Origin: JANQUM01 sp047630355 | GTDB taxonomy: Bacteria; Bacteroidota; Bacteroidia; Cytophagales; Spirosomataceae | Assembly (NCBI GenBank): GCA_047630355.1 | Contig: JBLHXN010000006.1 | Span: forward strand, 1-64,000 | Direction: 5' to 3' | DNA: 64,000 nucleotides | In this document: positions 44,606-53,882 of the stretch, piece by piece | How the letters are laid out: the number at the start of each line of letters is the position of its first letter | How positions within the stretch are numbered: the stretch's first letter is position 1 | Position numbers and translations under genes: made by a program | The notes under the pieces: generated by a model | What the model was told of the DNA's origin: nothing | The model's database searches: none | What the model saw: the letters and a program-made list of their open reading frames with translations, nothing else

Positions 44606-44622
44606 AGTTTAGATTGGTTCCA

Positions 44623-44664
44623 GCAAAAATGCCCCAAAGTAGTTTTACTTCGGGGCATTTTTGC
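44623..44664. terminator. Bidirectional terminator hairpin
   Basis: GCAAAAATGCCCC (44623-44635) pairs perfectly with GGGGCATTTTTGC (44652-44664), with part of the interior (GAAGTA-like) able to extend the stem. It lies between the small membrane protein gene and the converging LysM gene and can stop both. Confidence 0.8.
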
Positions 44665-44686
44665 TATCCGTAATTTCTATCTAAAC

Positions 44687-45352
44687 TTACTTTTGAGTGG
44701 AGAACGGTATCACTAATTTTTCACCCCGTTGGGCAGAATTTTTTGTTCTTCCGTTTGCTTTCATCAACGCCTGAAGAGATACGTCGTACTTTTTAGCTAC
44801 AACCCGTAAGATATCACCTGGTCCAACGGTATGAATGGCCTGCACCGGAACTGTAATTTTGGTAATGTTCACTTTAATATTAGATGGATCTACGCTTGAA
44901 TTATAACTTTTCAACGTACTTACCGACACATTGTATCGATTTGCAATCGAATAAAAAGTTTCGCCGCTCGCTACTTTGTGCGTGTGACTGGCTTCGCCCG
45001 TGTTGGTATTTGATATAATCGGTTCTGGTTTACTTACCACTGCCTCTTCCGGAACAGTATTCTCATCCGTAGCCACACCAGAAGAAGGTAGAGAGATATC
45101 CGGTAAGTTTTGTGAAGGTTTATCATCATACTCCGCCGCATCATCCGCCTCTTCCATCTGAGCAGATACCACATCAGGTTGAGTTGGAATCATTTCTTCG
45201 GCATTCGAAGGCGTATCATTTAGATACTGCCAGCCGATGAACAGCAGTAATACAATTATTCCCAATAAGATAGCAAGAACTGCTTTTGGAAGCGTACTTG
45301 AACCTTCAGCGGGAGGCGGATTTTTCTGATTTCTTCTTTTTTCAAATTCCAT
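44687..45352 (-). CDS. LysM-domain membrane-anchored protein
   Basis: The 221-residue protein has a short cytoplasmic start, one membrane helix (AVLAILLGIIVLLLFIGWQY), a Pro/Glu/Asp-rich spacer, then two LysM units: THKVASGETFYSIANRYNVS...VDPSNIKVN and IHTVGPGDILRVVAKKYDVS...NSAQRGEKLVIPF. LysM units bind peptidoglycan, so the protein probably links the inner membrane to the wall. No enzymatic domain is present. The minus strand carries a TATATTTG box at 45436-45443, upstream of its start. Confidence 0.85.
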   Translation of the reverse strand: MEFEKRRNQKNPPPAEGSSTLPKAVLAILLGIIVLLLFIGWQYLNDTPSNAEEMIPTQPDVVSAQMEEADDAAEYDDKPSQNLPDISLPSSGVATDENTVPEEAVVSKPEPIISNTNTGEASHTHKVASGETFYSIANRYNVSVSTLKSYNSSVDPSNIKVNITKITVPVQAIHTVGPGDILRVVAKKYDVSLQALMKANGRTKNSAQRGEKLVIPFSTQK

Positions 45353-45435
45353 TATAGGGACATTTTAATTCGGCACGTGGGCAAATCAACATTGCATACA
45401 TTCTTGCAAGTATTCAGATACCCTACTTTTGTGAG

Positions 45436-45443
45436 CAAATATA
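45436..45443 (-). promoter_or_regulatory. Possible promoter -7 box (TATATTTG) of the LysM gene
   Basis: The minus strand reads TATATTTG, matching TANNTTTG, about 85 bases before the LysM start. The -33 region has only an imperfect TTTTAC. It lies between the purE stop and the LysM start. Confidence 0.35.
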
Positions 45444-45483
45444 AGTTAAGTTAGTAAAAGTGGCTAAAAAAACAGAGAGTTAG

Positions 45484-45981
45484 TTACTTTACACCATTTG
45501 ATACACTTCTCACATTTTCGCTCATTTTATTGACCGCCGTTTTCATTTCTTCTTTAAAGTTTTCGAGTTTTTCGCTGACTGATTCATCAGCAACCGCGAC
45601 TATTTGTGCCGCAAGAAGTCCCGCATTTTTAGAAGCATTCAGGGCTACGGTGGCTACCGGAACGCCATTAGGCATTTGTAAAATTGATAGAATAGAATCC
45701 CAACCATCAAGAGAATTACTCGATTTAACCGGAACACCAATTACGGGTAGAATGGTGCAAGCGGCAACCATTCCGGGTAAATGTGCCGCACCACCCGCTC
45801 CGGCAATAATCACTTTCAATCCTCTTTCTTTGGCGGAAGAAGCGTATTTCATCATTTTTTCGGGAGTTCGGTGGGCAGAGACAACGTCCACTTGATACGG
45901 GATTTTGAGTTGATCAAGTACATCAGCAGCGGCTTGCATTACATTCCAGTCCGAGCTGCTGCCCATTATTATTCCAATCAT
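45484..45981 (-). CDS. purE: 5-(carboxyamino)imidazole ribonucleotide mutase
   Basis: The 165-residue protein begins [15 protein letters not shown] and carries the class I PurE features: MGSSSDW substrate loop, [35 protein letters not shown] and LPVIGVPV followed by [20 protein letters not shown]. It converts N5-CAIR to CAIR in purine synthesis. purK, its partner, lies immediately upstream (82 bases), so the two form a purK-purE unit; purL is separate in this window. Confidence 0.95.
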   Translation of the reverse strand: MIGIIMGSSSDWNVMQAAADVLDQLKIPYQVDVVSAHRTPEKMMKYASSAKERGLKVIIAGAGGAAHLPGMVAACTILPVIGVPVKSSNSLDGWDSILSILQMPNGVPVATVALNASKNAGLLAAQIVAVADESVSEKLENFKEEMKTAVNKMSENVRSVSNGVK

Positions 45982-46062
45982 ATTTTTAGGATTAAGTCCC
46001 GATGGTCACCGAGATTAGGAATTAGTATTTAGTCTATTTTAACAAAGTTTTCTTTTCAATCT

Positions 46063-47202
46063 TTAACCACTGATTACTTTCAGCGTATTTTTCACGAACT
46101 CCACTTTTTCTTTCAGTGAATCCAGGTTATCGTCTACGATTGTGACGTGCCCCATTTTCCGAAATGGTTTCGTAGTTTTCTTTCCGTAGAGAAACGGATG
46201 AACGCCTTCTACTTTCAAGACTTCATTCATTCCTTCATAAACGGCGTTTCCTTCGTAGTTTTCTTCTCCGAGTAGATTTACCATTGCTGATAATCCGCAT
46301 GAAGTCGTGGCTCCAAGCGGTAAATTCAAGATTGCCCGTAAATGCTGCTCGTACTGCGAAACGTCATTGCCTTTTATAGTTTGATGCCCGCTATTGTGTG
46401 GTCTTGGGGCAACTTCGTTTATTAATATTTCGCCCGATTTGGTCAAAAACATTTCAACCGCTAATAGTCCGACTACTCCGAATGCTTCGGCAGTTTCTTT
46501 AGCAATACGTTGAGCTTCTGCTGAAATCTTAGCAGAAATAGTGGCGGGAGAAAATAAGTATTCGACGAGGTTTGCCGTGGGATGAAAAACCATTTCCACG
46601 ACCGGAAAGGTTTTTAATTCCCCTTCTTCATTTCGGGCAACAACTACGGCGAGTTCTTTCTCAAAGTCAACTAGCTTTTCTAAAACTCCGGGAGCGTCGA
46701 AACCCTTTTTTATGTCTTCTTTAGTTTTGATAATCTGCACGCCTTTACCATCATAGCCACCCTCTCCTATTTTGTGAACGGCGGGTAAAAACGAGGCTTT
46801 TTTTTCTAAATCTAGTAAATTTTCGGTCAGGATAAATTCCGCAGTGGGAAGATTATTGTCAACAAAAAACTGCTTTTGAATTCTTTTATCTTTGATTTTT
46901 CGTAAAACCGATGGTTGCGGAAATACTTTTTTACCGAGCCTTTCGAGTTCTTCTAAAGCTTCGAGAGAAACGTTTTCAATCTCAATGGTGACAACGTCCG
47001 CATCCTGAGCAAACGCCAAAATACTATCGTAATCATTTAACGAACCGACGGTAAATTGGTGAGCAATGTCTTTACACGGGGCATTGGGGTCTGGATCGAG
47101 ACATTTAATGGTTAAATCAAAATCAATAGCAGCTTGAACGAGCATTCTGCCCAATTGTCCACCGCCCAAAACCGCAATGGTAGTTGCGTGCCGGAAACTC
47201 AT
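46063..47202 (-). CDS. purK: 5-(carboxyamino)imidazole ribonucleotide synthase
   Basis: The 379-residue ATP-grasp enzyme starts with TIAVLGGGQLGRMLVQAAID and contains CLDPDPNAPCKDIAHQFTV, DVVTIEIENVSLEALEELE, KIGEGGYDGKGVQII (ATP loop), VEMFLTKSGEILINEVAPRP and HNSGHQTIKGNDVSQYEQHL. It makes N5-CAIR from AIR, ATP and bicarbonate, and hands the product to PurE, encoded next. The lipoprotein-like gene upstream is on the same strand. Confidence 0.95.
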   Translation of the reverse strand: MSFRHATTIAVLGGGQLGRMLVQAAIDFDLTIKCLDPDPNAPCKDIAHQFTVGSLNDYDSILAFAQDADVVTIEIENVSLEALEELERLGKKVFPQPSVLRKIKDKRIQKQFFVDNNLPTAEFILTENLLDLEKKASFLPAVHKIGEGGYDGKGVQIIKTKEDIKKGFDAPGVLEKLVDFEKELAVVVARNEEGELKTFPVVEMVFHPTANLVEYLFSPATISAKISAEAQRIAKETAEAFGVVGLLAVEMFLTKSGEILINEVAPRPHNSGHQTIKGNDVSQYEQHLRAILNLPLGATTSCGLSAMVNLLGEENYEGNAVYEGMNEVLKVEGVHPFLYGKKTTKPFRKMGHVTIVDDNLDSLKEKVEFVKNTLKVISG

Positions 47203-47269
47203 AAAACTCGAATTTTAGATAGTTTTCAAAAAGGTACGTCCGCAATTTACGCTATTTCTGGCGTTTCCT

Positions 47270-47812
47270 TCAACGAAATATATCTCGTCTCCGCTTTCTG
47301 CGAAGTAATTTTTTAAAACCAAGGAACAAGAATAAAATAGCGGCTACGCCAAATAACAACGCTAAACCGTTTATGTTGATCAGGCTTAATAGAATGGCGA
47401 TTCCGAGAAAAATAAACCCCGACGGAATCATTGTTCCCCAACGTTTGAAAGGCTTTTTCTTCTTATTTTTTACTGGACGCTTCTGCGTTTCCTTCACTTG
47501 TTGGTTCGGAAATAGCTTTTCCATGAATGTTCCGCCCTGTCGCCTCTGAACCTGCTTCTGGTTTTGAGGCAGATAGTTTTCAATAACTAATAAAGAAGCC
47601 TCCGGAATAATTTCATCCATGACTATTTCTGCTGGTGTAACTTCTTTGGTTTCCAAAAGAGTTAAAATAGGATTCGCATCTTGATTTGGGGTACGAACAC
47701 GCTGCTTTTGAACAAAGATGTCTACTTGAGCAGGTTGAACAAATGCGTATTCACGCTTACAGCTGGTAAAAATGGACGAACTCAGAAGAAGAAAACCGAG
47801 TAATTTTTTCAT
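47270..47812 (-). CDS. Hypothetical lipoprotein with C-terminal membrane hairpin
   Basis: The 180-residue protein has a lipoprotein signal (MKKLLGFLLLSSSIFTS then C), a polar middle rich in Q, P, V and K, the basic stretch RPVKNKKKKPFKRWG, two adjacent hydrophobic segments (GFIFLGIAILLSLININ, GLALLFGVAAILFLFLGF) and a strongly basic end (KKLLRRKRRRD). I do not recognise a family. It stands upstream of purK and downstream of clpX on the same strand. Confidence 0.7.
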   Translation of the reverse strand: MKKLLGFLLLSSSIFTSCKREYAFVQPAQVDIFVQKQRVRTPNQDANPILTLLETKEVTPAEIVMDEIIPEASLLVIENYLPQNQKQVQRRQGGTFMEKLFPNQQVKETQKRPVKNKKKKPFKRWGTMIPSGFIFLGIAILLSLININGLALLFGVAAILFLFLGFKKLLRRKRRRDIFR

Positions 47813-47850
47813 ATAAAAATCTGCAAATATTTTTGGGTAAATTCACAAGT

Positions 47851-47886
47851 AAAAAGGCAACTGCATTCACTGCAATTGCCTTTTTT
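47851..47886 (-). terminator. Terminator after clpX
   Basis: AAAAAGGCAACTGCA pairs with TGCAATTGCCTTTTTT around TTCAC, with a single mismatch. It lies just after the clpX stop (47903) on the minus strand, and the stem is followed by T residues in that direction. Confidence 0.8.
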
Positions 47887-47902
47887 AATATTCAAATAAG
47901 TG

Positions 47903-49165
47903 TTAGGCAACTTTCTTGAATTCAAAAAACGTAGAACCCTCAAATTTGTTGCGGGCGTAATCTTCCGTCATCGTAAATTCCTTGATAGATTTATCAGAAG
48001 GGATATCATACATGATATCAGTTACAATCGCTTCGCAAATCGAACGTAGTCCACGAGCTCCTAAACCAAAGTCAACCGCTTGATCGACGATGTAATCAAT
48101 GGCATCGGGAGTAAACGATAACTTTACGTCTTCCATGTTGAAAAGTTTTTTGTATTGTTTTACCAACGCGTTCTTCGGTTCGGTCAAAATTCGTTTCAAC
48201 GTTTCCCGATCTAACGGATTTAGGTAAGTCAATAACGGCAAACGACCAATTAATTCAGGAATAAGACCAAACGATTTCAAATCTTGCTGCGAAACAAAAC
48301 GCAGAATGTTTGATTCGTCAAGCCGACGCATATTATTATCGCTCGAAAAACCGATTGGACGGGTATTCTTGCGTTTTGCAATGTGAGCTTTAATACCGTC
48401 AAACGCTCCACCGCAGATAAATAAGATATTTGTGGTGTCAATTTGCGTTAGCTTTTGGTCGGGGTGCTTACGTCCGCCTTGCGGTGGAACGCCTACGATA
48501 GAACCTTCCAATAACTTCAATAAACCTTGCTGAACACCTTCACCGCTTACATCACGAGTGATGGATGGGTTATCACTTTTACGGGCAATCTTGTCGATTT
48601 CGTCAATATAAACGATTCCTCTTTGAGCAGCATCAACGTTATAATCAGCCGACTGTAGCAAACGAGTCAGAATACTTTCAACGTCTTCACCTACGTAACC
48701 TGCTTCGGTAATTACGGTAGCATCAGCAATGGCAAACGGCACCTGAAGAACTTTGGCGATTGTACGGGCAAGGTAAGTTTTACCCGTTCCGGTTTCCCCA
48801 ACCATAATAATATTCGATTTCTCGATGGTAACCTCATCGTCTGTTTCCGGTTGCATCAGGCGTTTGTAGTGATTATAAACCGCTACGCTCAACACTTTTT
48901 TAGCTTCGTCTTGTCCGATGATATAATCGTCCAGATAGTCTTTTATTTTCGCTGGAGCTTTTAATTCAAACTTGGGTGTAGCGATTGGCTTCAACTCTTT
49001 CTCTACCGCCGCCTCCGCTTCAATTCCAAATAATTCCTGCTTGACAATATCATTGCCCTGAATCACGCAATCGTTGCAGATATGCCCTTCGTTTCCGGAA
49101 AGGAGTAATTCAACTTCATTTTTCGGACGACTGCAAAACGAACATTTCGGCTCTTTAACCTTCAT
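47903..49165 (-). CDS. clpX: ATP-dependent Clp protease ATP-binding subunit ClpX
   Basis: The 420-residue protein has the N-terminal zinc domain with [14 protein letters not shown] and CNDC, then an AAA+ module: Walker [15 protein letters not shown], the pore/ATPase loop [16 protein letters not shown], Walker [21 protein letters not shown], and [18 protein letters not shown] with later [12 protein letters not shown] (sensor 2). It unfolds tagged proteins and feeds them to ClpP. It follows clpP by 106 bases with a hairpin between them. Confidence 0.96.
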   Translation of the reverse strand: MKVKEPKCSFCSRPKNEVELLLSGNEGHICNDCVIQGNDIVKQELFGIEAEAAVEKELKPIATPKFELKAPAKIKDYLDDYIIGQDEAKKVLSVAVYNHYKRLMQPETDDEVTIEKSNIIMVGETGTGKTYLARTIAKVLQVPFAIADATVITEAGYVGEDVESILTRLLQSADYNVDAAQRGIVYIDEIDKIARKSDNPSITRDVSGEGVQQGLLKLLEGSIVGVPPQGGRKHPDQKLTQIDTTNILFICGGAFDGIKAHIAKRKNTRPIGFSSDNNMRRLDESNILRFVSQQDLKSFGLIPELIGRLPLLTYLNPLDRETLKRILTEPKNALVKQYKKLFNMEDVKLSFTPDAIDYIVDQAVDFGLGARGLRSICEAIVTDIMYDIPSDKSIKEFTMTEDYARNKFEGSTFFEFKKVA

Positions 49166-49226
49166 TTACTTGTGATCTATTGGTAATACTTGAGTGCAAA
49201 TATGGCACACCGTTTCTAAGTAAAAA

Positions 49227-49255
49227 AAATGGGAGGGCACAAGTCCTTCCCATTT
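49227..49255 (-). terminator. Hairpin between clpP and clpX
   Basis: AAATGGGAGGG pairs with CCTTCCCATTT (one G-T pair) around a 7-base loop. It lies about 16 bases after the clpP stop on the minus strand and is followed by a T run. It may terminate or attenuate read-through into clpX. Confidence 0.7.
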
Positions 49256-49271
49256 CAAATAAAATATAAAA

Positions 49272-49943
49272 TTAAACCCTTGTCAGTACTTCGTCAATCA
49301 AGCCGTAAGCCTTAGCTTCTTCCGCTTTCATCCAGTAGTCACGATTCGAATCACGGTCAATTTCTTCGTATGCTTTTCCCGTGTGCTTGACATATATTTC
49401 GTACAACTCTTTTCTTAGTTCTACAATTTGTCTCACAGTAATTTCCATATCACTTGATTGTCCCTGCATGCCACCGCTTGGTTGATGAATCATCACGCGG
49501 GCGTGGGGCAGTGCGGTACGTTTTCCGGCAGCTCCGCCAGCTAATAAAACCGAACCCATTGAGGCAGCCAATGAAGTACAAATAGTAGCTACATCAGGGC
49601 GAATATATTGCATGGTGTCATACATTCCAAGTCCGGCGTAAACAGATCCTCCGGGGCTATTGATATACATTAAAACATCTTTCTTTGCGTCAACTGATTC
49701 TAAAAATAGCAATTGAGCCACAACAACGTTAGCAACGCGATCATCAATACCAGTTCCAACAAATATAATCCGGTCCATGATCAGACGCGAAAATACGTCA
49801 ATGGCGGCGAAACGCATTGGGCGTTCCTCAATAATATTCGGGGTCATATTTTGCACGTTGTGCTTCACATAATCATCAACGGTTGTGCCGCTCATTCCCA
49901 TGTGATTCACCGCGTAATTTCTAAATTCTTCTCCTATGTGCAT
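49272..49943 (-). CDS. clpP: ATP-dependent Clp protease proteolytic subunit ClpP
   Basis: The 223-residue protein has FVGTGIDDRVANVVVAQLLF, YINSPGGSVYAGLGMYDTMQ, the nucleophile region TSLAASMGSVLLAGG (Ser in ASMGS) and LPHARVMIHQPSGG (catalytic His). The N-terminus has the extra residues usual in Bacteroidota. It is the peptidase chamber partner of ClpX. Confidence 0.96.
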   Translation of the reverse strand: MHIGEEFRNYAVNHMGMSGTTVDDYVKHNVQNMTPNIIEERPMRFAAIDVFSRLIMDRIIFVGTGIDDRVANVVVAQLLFLESVDAKKDVLMYINSPGGSVYAGLGMYDTMQYIRPDVATICTSLAASMGSVLLAGGAAGKRTALPHARVMIHQPSGGMQGQSSDMEITVRQIVELRKELYEIYVKHTGKAYEEIDRDSNRDYWMKAEEAKAYGLIDEVLTRV

Positions 49944-50016
49944 AAATTGTCAGGATTTATTAGTGTGTTTATTTCGATAAAAGTAAAACGGTGCAAAAAG
50001 GGTAAAAGTTCAACAA

Positions 50017-50718
50017 TTAGCACTCGCCCGTCTCTACGTCGCAGGCTTCTCCCGTTGCCGCTGCGGGTTGCATTTCTGCCTGAATTTTCGTGATTGTCTC
50101 CACAAAAACCTCCGGCGGTTGAGCACCGCTAAATCCGTATTTATTATTAAATATAAAAAATGGCACGCCCGTAACACCCTGCTCTTGATAATGCTTTATT
50201 TCTTTGGCTACCCAATAGTCAATCTCTTTATTATCAAGTGTTTCCTCGGTTTTTTCGATCGGCCAGCCAAACGCTAACATTACATCGATATAAGATTGCC
50301 GCTGCGAAAAATCAACGCCTTGCTCAAAATAAGCTTTGAATAAATGCTCTTTGAGTTCGTCTTGATTTCCGTCTTCCCGACCTACGAACAATAAGTTATG
50401 AAAAGGAAGCGTATTTACGGCTTTCTTCATTTTATCGAAGCGAAAATCAATGCCAACAGATTTGCCTACGATGTCCATGTGCTTATAAATTTCCTCGACC
50501 CGCTCCCCACTACCAAATTTCTTATTGAAATACGTTTCCCGGTCAACTCCTTCTGTCGGAATAGTAGGATCAAGCTGGAACGGATGCCAACGAATTTCAG
50601 TAGTTGCGTCAGGTAATTGGCTTAGAGCTTCCTCCAGACGCTTTTTACCCACAAAACACCACGGGCAGGCTACGTCTGAAACAATATCGATGGTTATTTT
50701 ATTATTTGTAGAGTTCAT
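50017..50718 (-). CDS. DsbA-family thioredoxin-fold oxidoreductase (FrnE-like)
   Basis: From the ATG at 50718 the protein has 233 residues; an in-frame ATG at 50949 would start inside divergent promoter DNA and is rejected. DIVSDVACPWCFVGKKRLEE carries the CPWC active site, and the rest (WHPFQLDPTIPTEGVDRETY, LLFVGREDGNQDELKEHLFK, EQGVTGVPFFIFNNKYGFSG, AQPPEVF) is typical of the FrnE/HCCA-isomerase-like branch. No signal peptide, so cytoplasmic. The last residues GEACDVETGEC hold two more Cys. It is divergent from the DUF2157 gene. Confidence 0.88.
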   Translation of the reverse strand: MNSTNNKITIDIVSDVACPWCFVGKKRLEEALSQLPDATTEIRWHPFQLDPTIPTEGVDRETYFNKKFGSGERVEEIYKHMDIVGKSVGIDFRFDKMKKAVNTLPFHNLLFVGREDGNQDELKEHLFKAYFEQGVDFSQRQSYIDVMLAFGWPIEKTEETLDNKEIDYWVAKEIKHYQEQGVTGVPFFIFNNKYGFSGAQPPEVFVETITKIQAEMQPAAATGEACDVETGEC

Positions 50719-50789
50719 GTTTAGTTGTGTATTATTTCCTGATTTACTAACAAGATGCTTCACCGGAAAGTGCAAAACCTTAGCAATTA

Positions 50790-50819
50790 TTGAAGCATCA
50801 CCTACTTTTAATACCTTTG
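50790..50819 (+). promoter_or_regulatory. Promoter with TTG (-33) and TACCTTTG (-7)
   Basis: TTG at 50790-50792, a 19-base spacer and TACCTTTG at 50812-50819 match the Bacteroidota primary sigma consensus TTG-N(17-23)-TANNTTTG. The start of the downstream DUF2157 gene is 23 bases further on. Confidence 0.6.
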
Positions 50820-50841
50820 TGAAAATACAAAACTGCAACGA

Positions 50842-51810
50842 GTGAAATATACAGATGTAACTGACTTGTTGACGCAACATAAAATCATTTCTGATGAGCA
50901 ATCCAACGCTATTCATGCGGCAGAGGAAACGCAACCATTCAGCATTCATTGGGAATTAAAAGCGGTGCTTTACCTCGGTATTACATTGCTGAGTTCGGGT
51001 TTGGGAGTGGTGATTTATGAAAACATAGATTCCATTGGTCATACGGTTTTGATTACACTGCTTTCTTTGGTTTGCCTAGCTTGTTTTTTCTTCGCTTTTA
51101 AATACCGCAAGCCATTTACGTGGGGAGAAAACCTCAAAACTACCAATTTGGATGACTTTGCTTTGCTTAGCGGCTGTCTAGCGTTTTTAATATTGGAGAG
51201 TTATCTGCAATACCAATACGACCTCTTTGGAACTCGTTATGGACTCGCGGCTTTGATTCCCGCAGTTCTCTTTTTTGGCTTAGCGTACATTTTTGATCAC
51301 CGCGGAGTTTTGTCAATGGCGATTACGGCGTTGGCTTCCAGTATCGGAATTAGTATTATTCCGGTGAAGATGTGGGAAACCTTTGATTTTGAAAGCCGCC
51401 ACTTAATTGTAAACGCTTTGATTTTGGGAATTTCACTCACATTAACGGGTTGGTTTTCTGAATACAAAAACAAAAAAAAGCATTTCCTTTTCACTTACTT
51501 AGTTTTTGGCGGAAATATGGCATTCGTTGCGGCGTTGGCGGGATTATTTACGTTGAACTTTAAGCTTATTTACTTTCTCATAACCGCCATACTTGCCCTA
51601 GTTTTCGTTGTTTACGCCCGCAAAAAACAATCTTACATGTGTTTACTGATGGCAGTCATTTACGGATATATTGCCGCTACTTATTTGATATTCAAGTACG
51701 TATTTAAAGAAGTCAATGGTAATTTTGAAAGTATTTACTTTATGCTTTCAGCCGGATTAATAATTATTTTACTATTGAGAATTAAAGCAATCGTCGGACA
51801 GGAAGTATGA
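50842..51810 (+). CDS. DUF2157 domain-containing membrane protein
   Basis: The 322-residue protein opens with a short soluble helix region (DLLTQHKIISDEQSNAIHAA) and AVLYLGITLLSSGLGVVIYE, the start typical of DUF2157, followed by about eight hydrophobic spans. There is no catalytic motif. Its stop overlaps the start of the next gene (51807), so the two are translationally coupled. Function unknown. Confidence 0.8.
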   Translation: MKYTDVTDLLTQHKIISDEQSNAIHAAEETQPFSIHWELKAVLYLGITLLSSGLGVVIYENIDSIGHTVLITLLSLVCLACFFFAFKYRKPFTWGENLKTTNLDDFALLSGCLAFLILESYLQYQYDLFGTRYGLAALIPAVLFFGLAYIFDHRGVLSMAITALASSIGISIIPVKMWETFDFESRHLIVNALILGISLTLTGWFSEYKNKKKHFLFTYLVFGGNMAFVAALAGLFTLNFKLIYFLITAILALVFVVYARKKQSYMCLLMAVIYGYIAATYLIFKYVFKEVNGNFESIYFMLSAGLIIILLLRIKAIVGQEV

Positions 51811-52961
51811 TAAAAGCCTACAACGAAACGGGGGTAGCTAACCTCGATAAGCAATCTGTTTTAACCGAATGGAGAGATAATAAAATGCTGACCAACGAGC
51901 AGCTAAACGAAGCGACAAAACTGTTTCCCGTTCCGTTCTATCAACCCAATATATTCATCAAAATTGGGTTATTTATCTTTACCATCGTAGTGATATTAGC
52001 GGGTTTTGGGTTCTTATCTATTTTTGTATTTGACAATTTCATAAGCGATACCAAAGTATATTCTTACTTTTGTTTAGGGTACGGTATTACGTTGTTTTTT
52101 CTGGCGGAATTATTCATCAAGAAGAACAAATTATACCGCTCGGGCACAGATAATGCATTACTTTACGCCACCTTTGCATTTCTGCTCGCTTTTTTTCTAT
52201 CAATAACTGAATTCGACTGGCAAGCTTGGACTTATTGCCTCGTTTTATCCGTTGCGTTACTTCCCGTCATTGCTCGGTACGGCGACCCTTTATTAAGCAT
52301 TTTTGCGTACGTCAATTTTATTGTCGCTTGTTTTTTATTGACCACAAAAACTGAACTCGGAAAAGCCATTGTTCCATTTGTAATAATGGCAGTTTCGGCG
52401 TTGGTGTATTACCTCGCCAATCAATGGAGGAACAGAAAAAATACCTCCTATTACACTGATTGTCAAGAAGTTATATCAACTTTTGCGTTACTCACACTTT
52501 ATCTGGGCGGAAACTACGCAGTTGTGCGGGAAGGGAATGCTATTCTGTACGATTTACCCGAATCCAAACAGATTGATTTAGCTGCTTTATTTTACATTTT
52601 CACCGCATTGGTTCCGGCACTTTTAATCGCTTACGGAATTATGAAACGTGAACGAAAAGCCGTAATTATCGGATTAGTTACTACGACGATTTCTGTGATC
52701 ACGTTCCTGCATTATTTCTCTACCTGGCCGGGCGAGTTCGAATCAACCGCTATCGGAGCGGCAACAGTAATTACCGCCGTTTTAATAATTAGATACTTGA
52801 AAACCTCCCGATCCGGCATTACAAGCAAACCGGATAATTCACAGAATCCGCGAAACCTCGAAGCGTTATTAATTAGTCAGATTGTTCCCGAAAACTCCGG
52901 GCAAGCTGATAATATTTCTGGTGGTGACTTTGGCGGTGGCGGAGCGGGTTCAGCGTATTGA
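51807..52961 (+). CDS. Multi-spanning membrane protein coupled to the DUF2157 gene
   Basis: The 384-residue protein starts with a soluble helical region (KAYNETGVANLDKQSVLTEW), followed by about ten hydrophobic spans (IGLFIFTIVVILAGFGFLSI is the first). The C-terminus is a polar tail ending GGDFGGGGAGSAY, a Gly-rich end also seen in TPM-type membrane proteins. It is the translational partner of the upstream DUF2157 protein and probably makes a complex with it. I do not recognise a named activity. Confidence 0.7.
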   Translation: MIKAYNETGVANLDKQSVLTEWRDNKMLTNEQLNEATKLFPVPFYQPNIFIKIGLFIFTIVVILAGFGFLSIFVFDNFISDTKVYSYFCLGYGITLFFLAELFIKKNKLYRSGTDNALLYATFAFLLAFFLSITEFDWQAWTYCLVLSVALLPVIARYGDPLLSIFAYVNFIVACFLLTTKTELGKAIVPFVIMAVSALVYYLANQWRNRKNTSYYTDCQEVISTFALLTLYLGGNYAVVREGNAILYDLPESKQIDLAALFYIFTALVPALLIAYGIMKRERKAVIIGLVTTTISVITFLHYFSTWPGEFESTAIGAATVITAVLIIRYLKTSRSGITSKPDNSQNPRNLEALLISQIVPENSGQADNISGGDFGGGGAGSAY

Positions 52962-53009
52962 ATGATTGGCTTGTCAGGGCAGTCATCAAAATTTCTTTAG
53001 ATTTGTAAA

Positions 53010-53870
53010 ATGAGCGAGCAAAAAAAGGCTTTTGCAAAAAGTGAAGAAGATAATGTCCCTACTTCAGGATGGCGGTATCAGCTACACGAAATAATTTACG
53101 AAGCCGACACCAAGGCGGGAAAGTTGTTTGACGTTATTTTACTGTGGCTAATCCTTCTCAGCATTGCACTGGTGATGCTGGAGAGTGTCGTGGAATACAA
53201 CGTAAAATACGGCTATATTTACAACGCTCTTGAATGGGTAATCACCGGGCTTTTTGTAGTTGAATATATATTGAGAATTATCTGCGTCAAAAGACCATTT
53301 GAATACATTTTTAGCTTTTTCGGAGTAATTGACTTTCTATCCGCTATCCCCAAATTCTTATCCATATTTTTTGTGGGAACTCAGGTTTTGGTGGCGTTGC
53401 GGTCGCTCCGGTTGTTGCGGGTTTTTCGCATTCTCAAACTCGCCCGGTATATGGGAGAGTCTCAGAAACTCACCGCTTCTTTACGGGCAAGTCGCACCAG
53501 AATTTCCGTTTTTCTGTTCGCAATCCTCATTATCTGCGTTATTCTGGGAACAGTCATGTATTTAATAGAAGGAAGCGAAAACGGCTTTACGAGCATTCCG
53601 CAAAGCGTTTATTGGGCAATTGTTACACTTACGACCGTGGGCTACGGCGACATAGCTCCCCACACCACAATCGGGCAGTTTATTGCCAGTATCATTATGA
53701 TTTTAGGTTACGCCATTATCGCAATTCCGACCGGAATTATCACTTCAGAAATGAGCAAAGATGGTAATCAGGGTAATGCTAAAATAAGTACGCAATCTTG
53801 CCCGCACTGCACCGCTGAGAAGCATCGACATAACGCCCGTTTTTGTTATCGCTGCGGAGAGAGATTATAA
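53010..53870 (+). CDS. Voltage-gated potassium channel with C-terminal zinc ribbon
   Basis: The 286-residue protein has six membrane spans with a charged S4 (VALRSLRLLRVFRILKLARY), a pore helix (SVYWAIVTLTTVGYGDIAPH) with the TVGYGD potassium filter, and S6 (FIASIIMILGYAIIAIPTGI). After S6 it ends with two CxxC pairs, CPHCTAEKHRHNARFCYRCG, a small zinc ribbon. It is expected to conduct K+ across the inner membrane. A possible -7 box TAGATTTG lies only 4 bases before the start, which would give a nearly leaderless mRNA. Confidence 0.9.
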   Translation: MSEQKKAFAKSEEDNVPTSGWRYQLHEIIYEADTKAGKLFDVILLWLILLSIALVMLESVVEYNVKYGYIYNALEWVITGLFVVEYILRIICVKRPFEYIFSFFGVIDFLSAIPKFLSIFFVGTQVLVALRSLRLLRVFRILKLARYMGESQKLTASLRASRTRISVFLFAILIICVILGTVMYLIEGSENGFTSIPQSVYWAIVTLTTVGYGDIAPHTTIGQFIASIIMILGYAIIAIPTGIITSEMSKDGNQGNAKISTQSCPHCTAEKHRHNARFCYRCGERL

Positions 53871-53882
53871 AGTCTTAACAAA

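Noticed and set aside
50719..50949. Longer start for the DsbA-like protein
   Set aside because: The added 77 residues show no family pattern and cover the promoter and start of the divergent DUF2157 gene.
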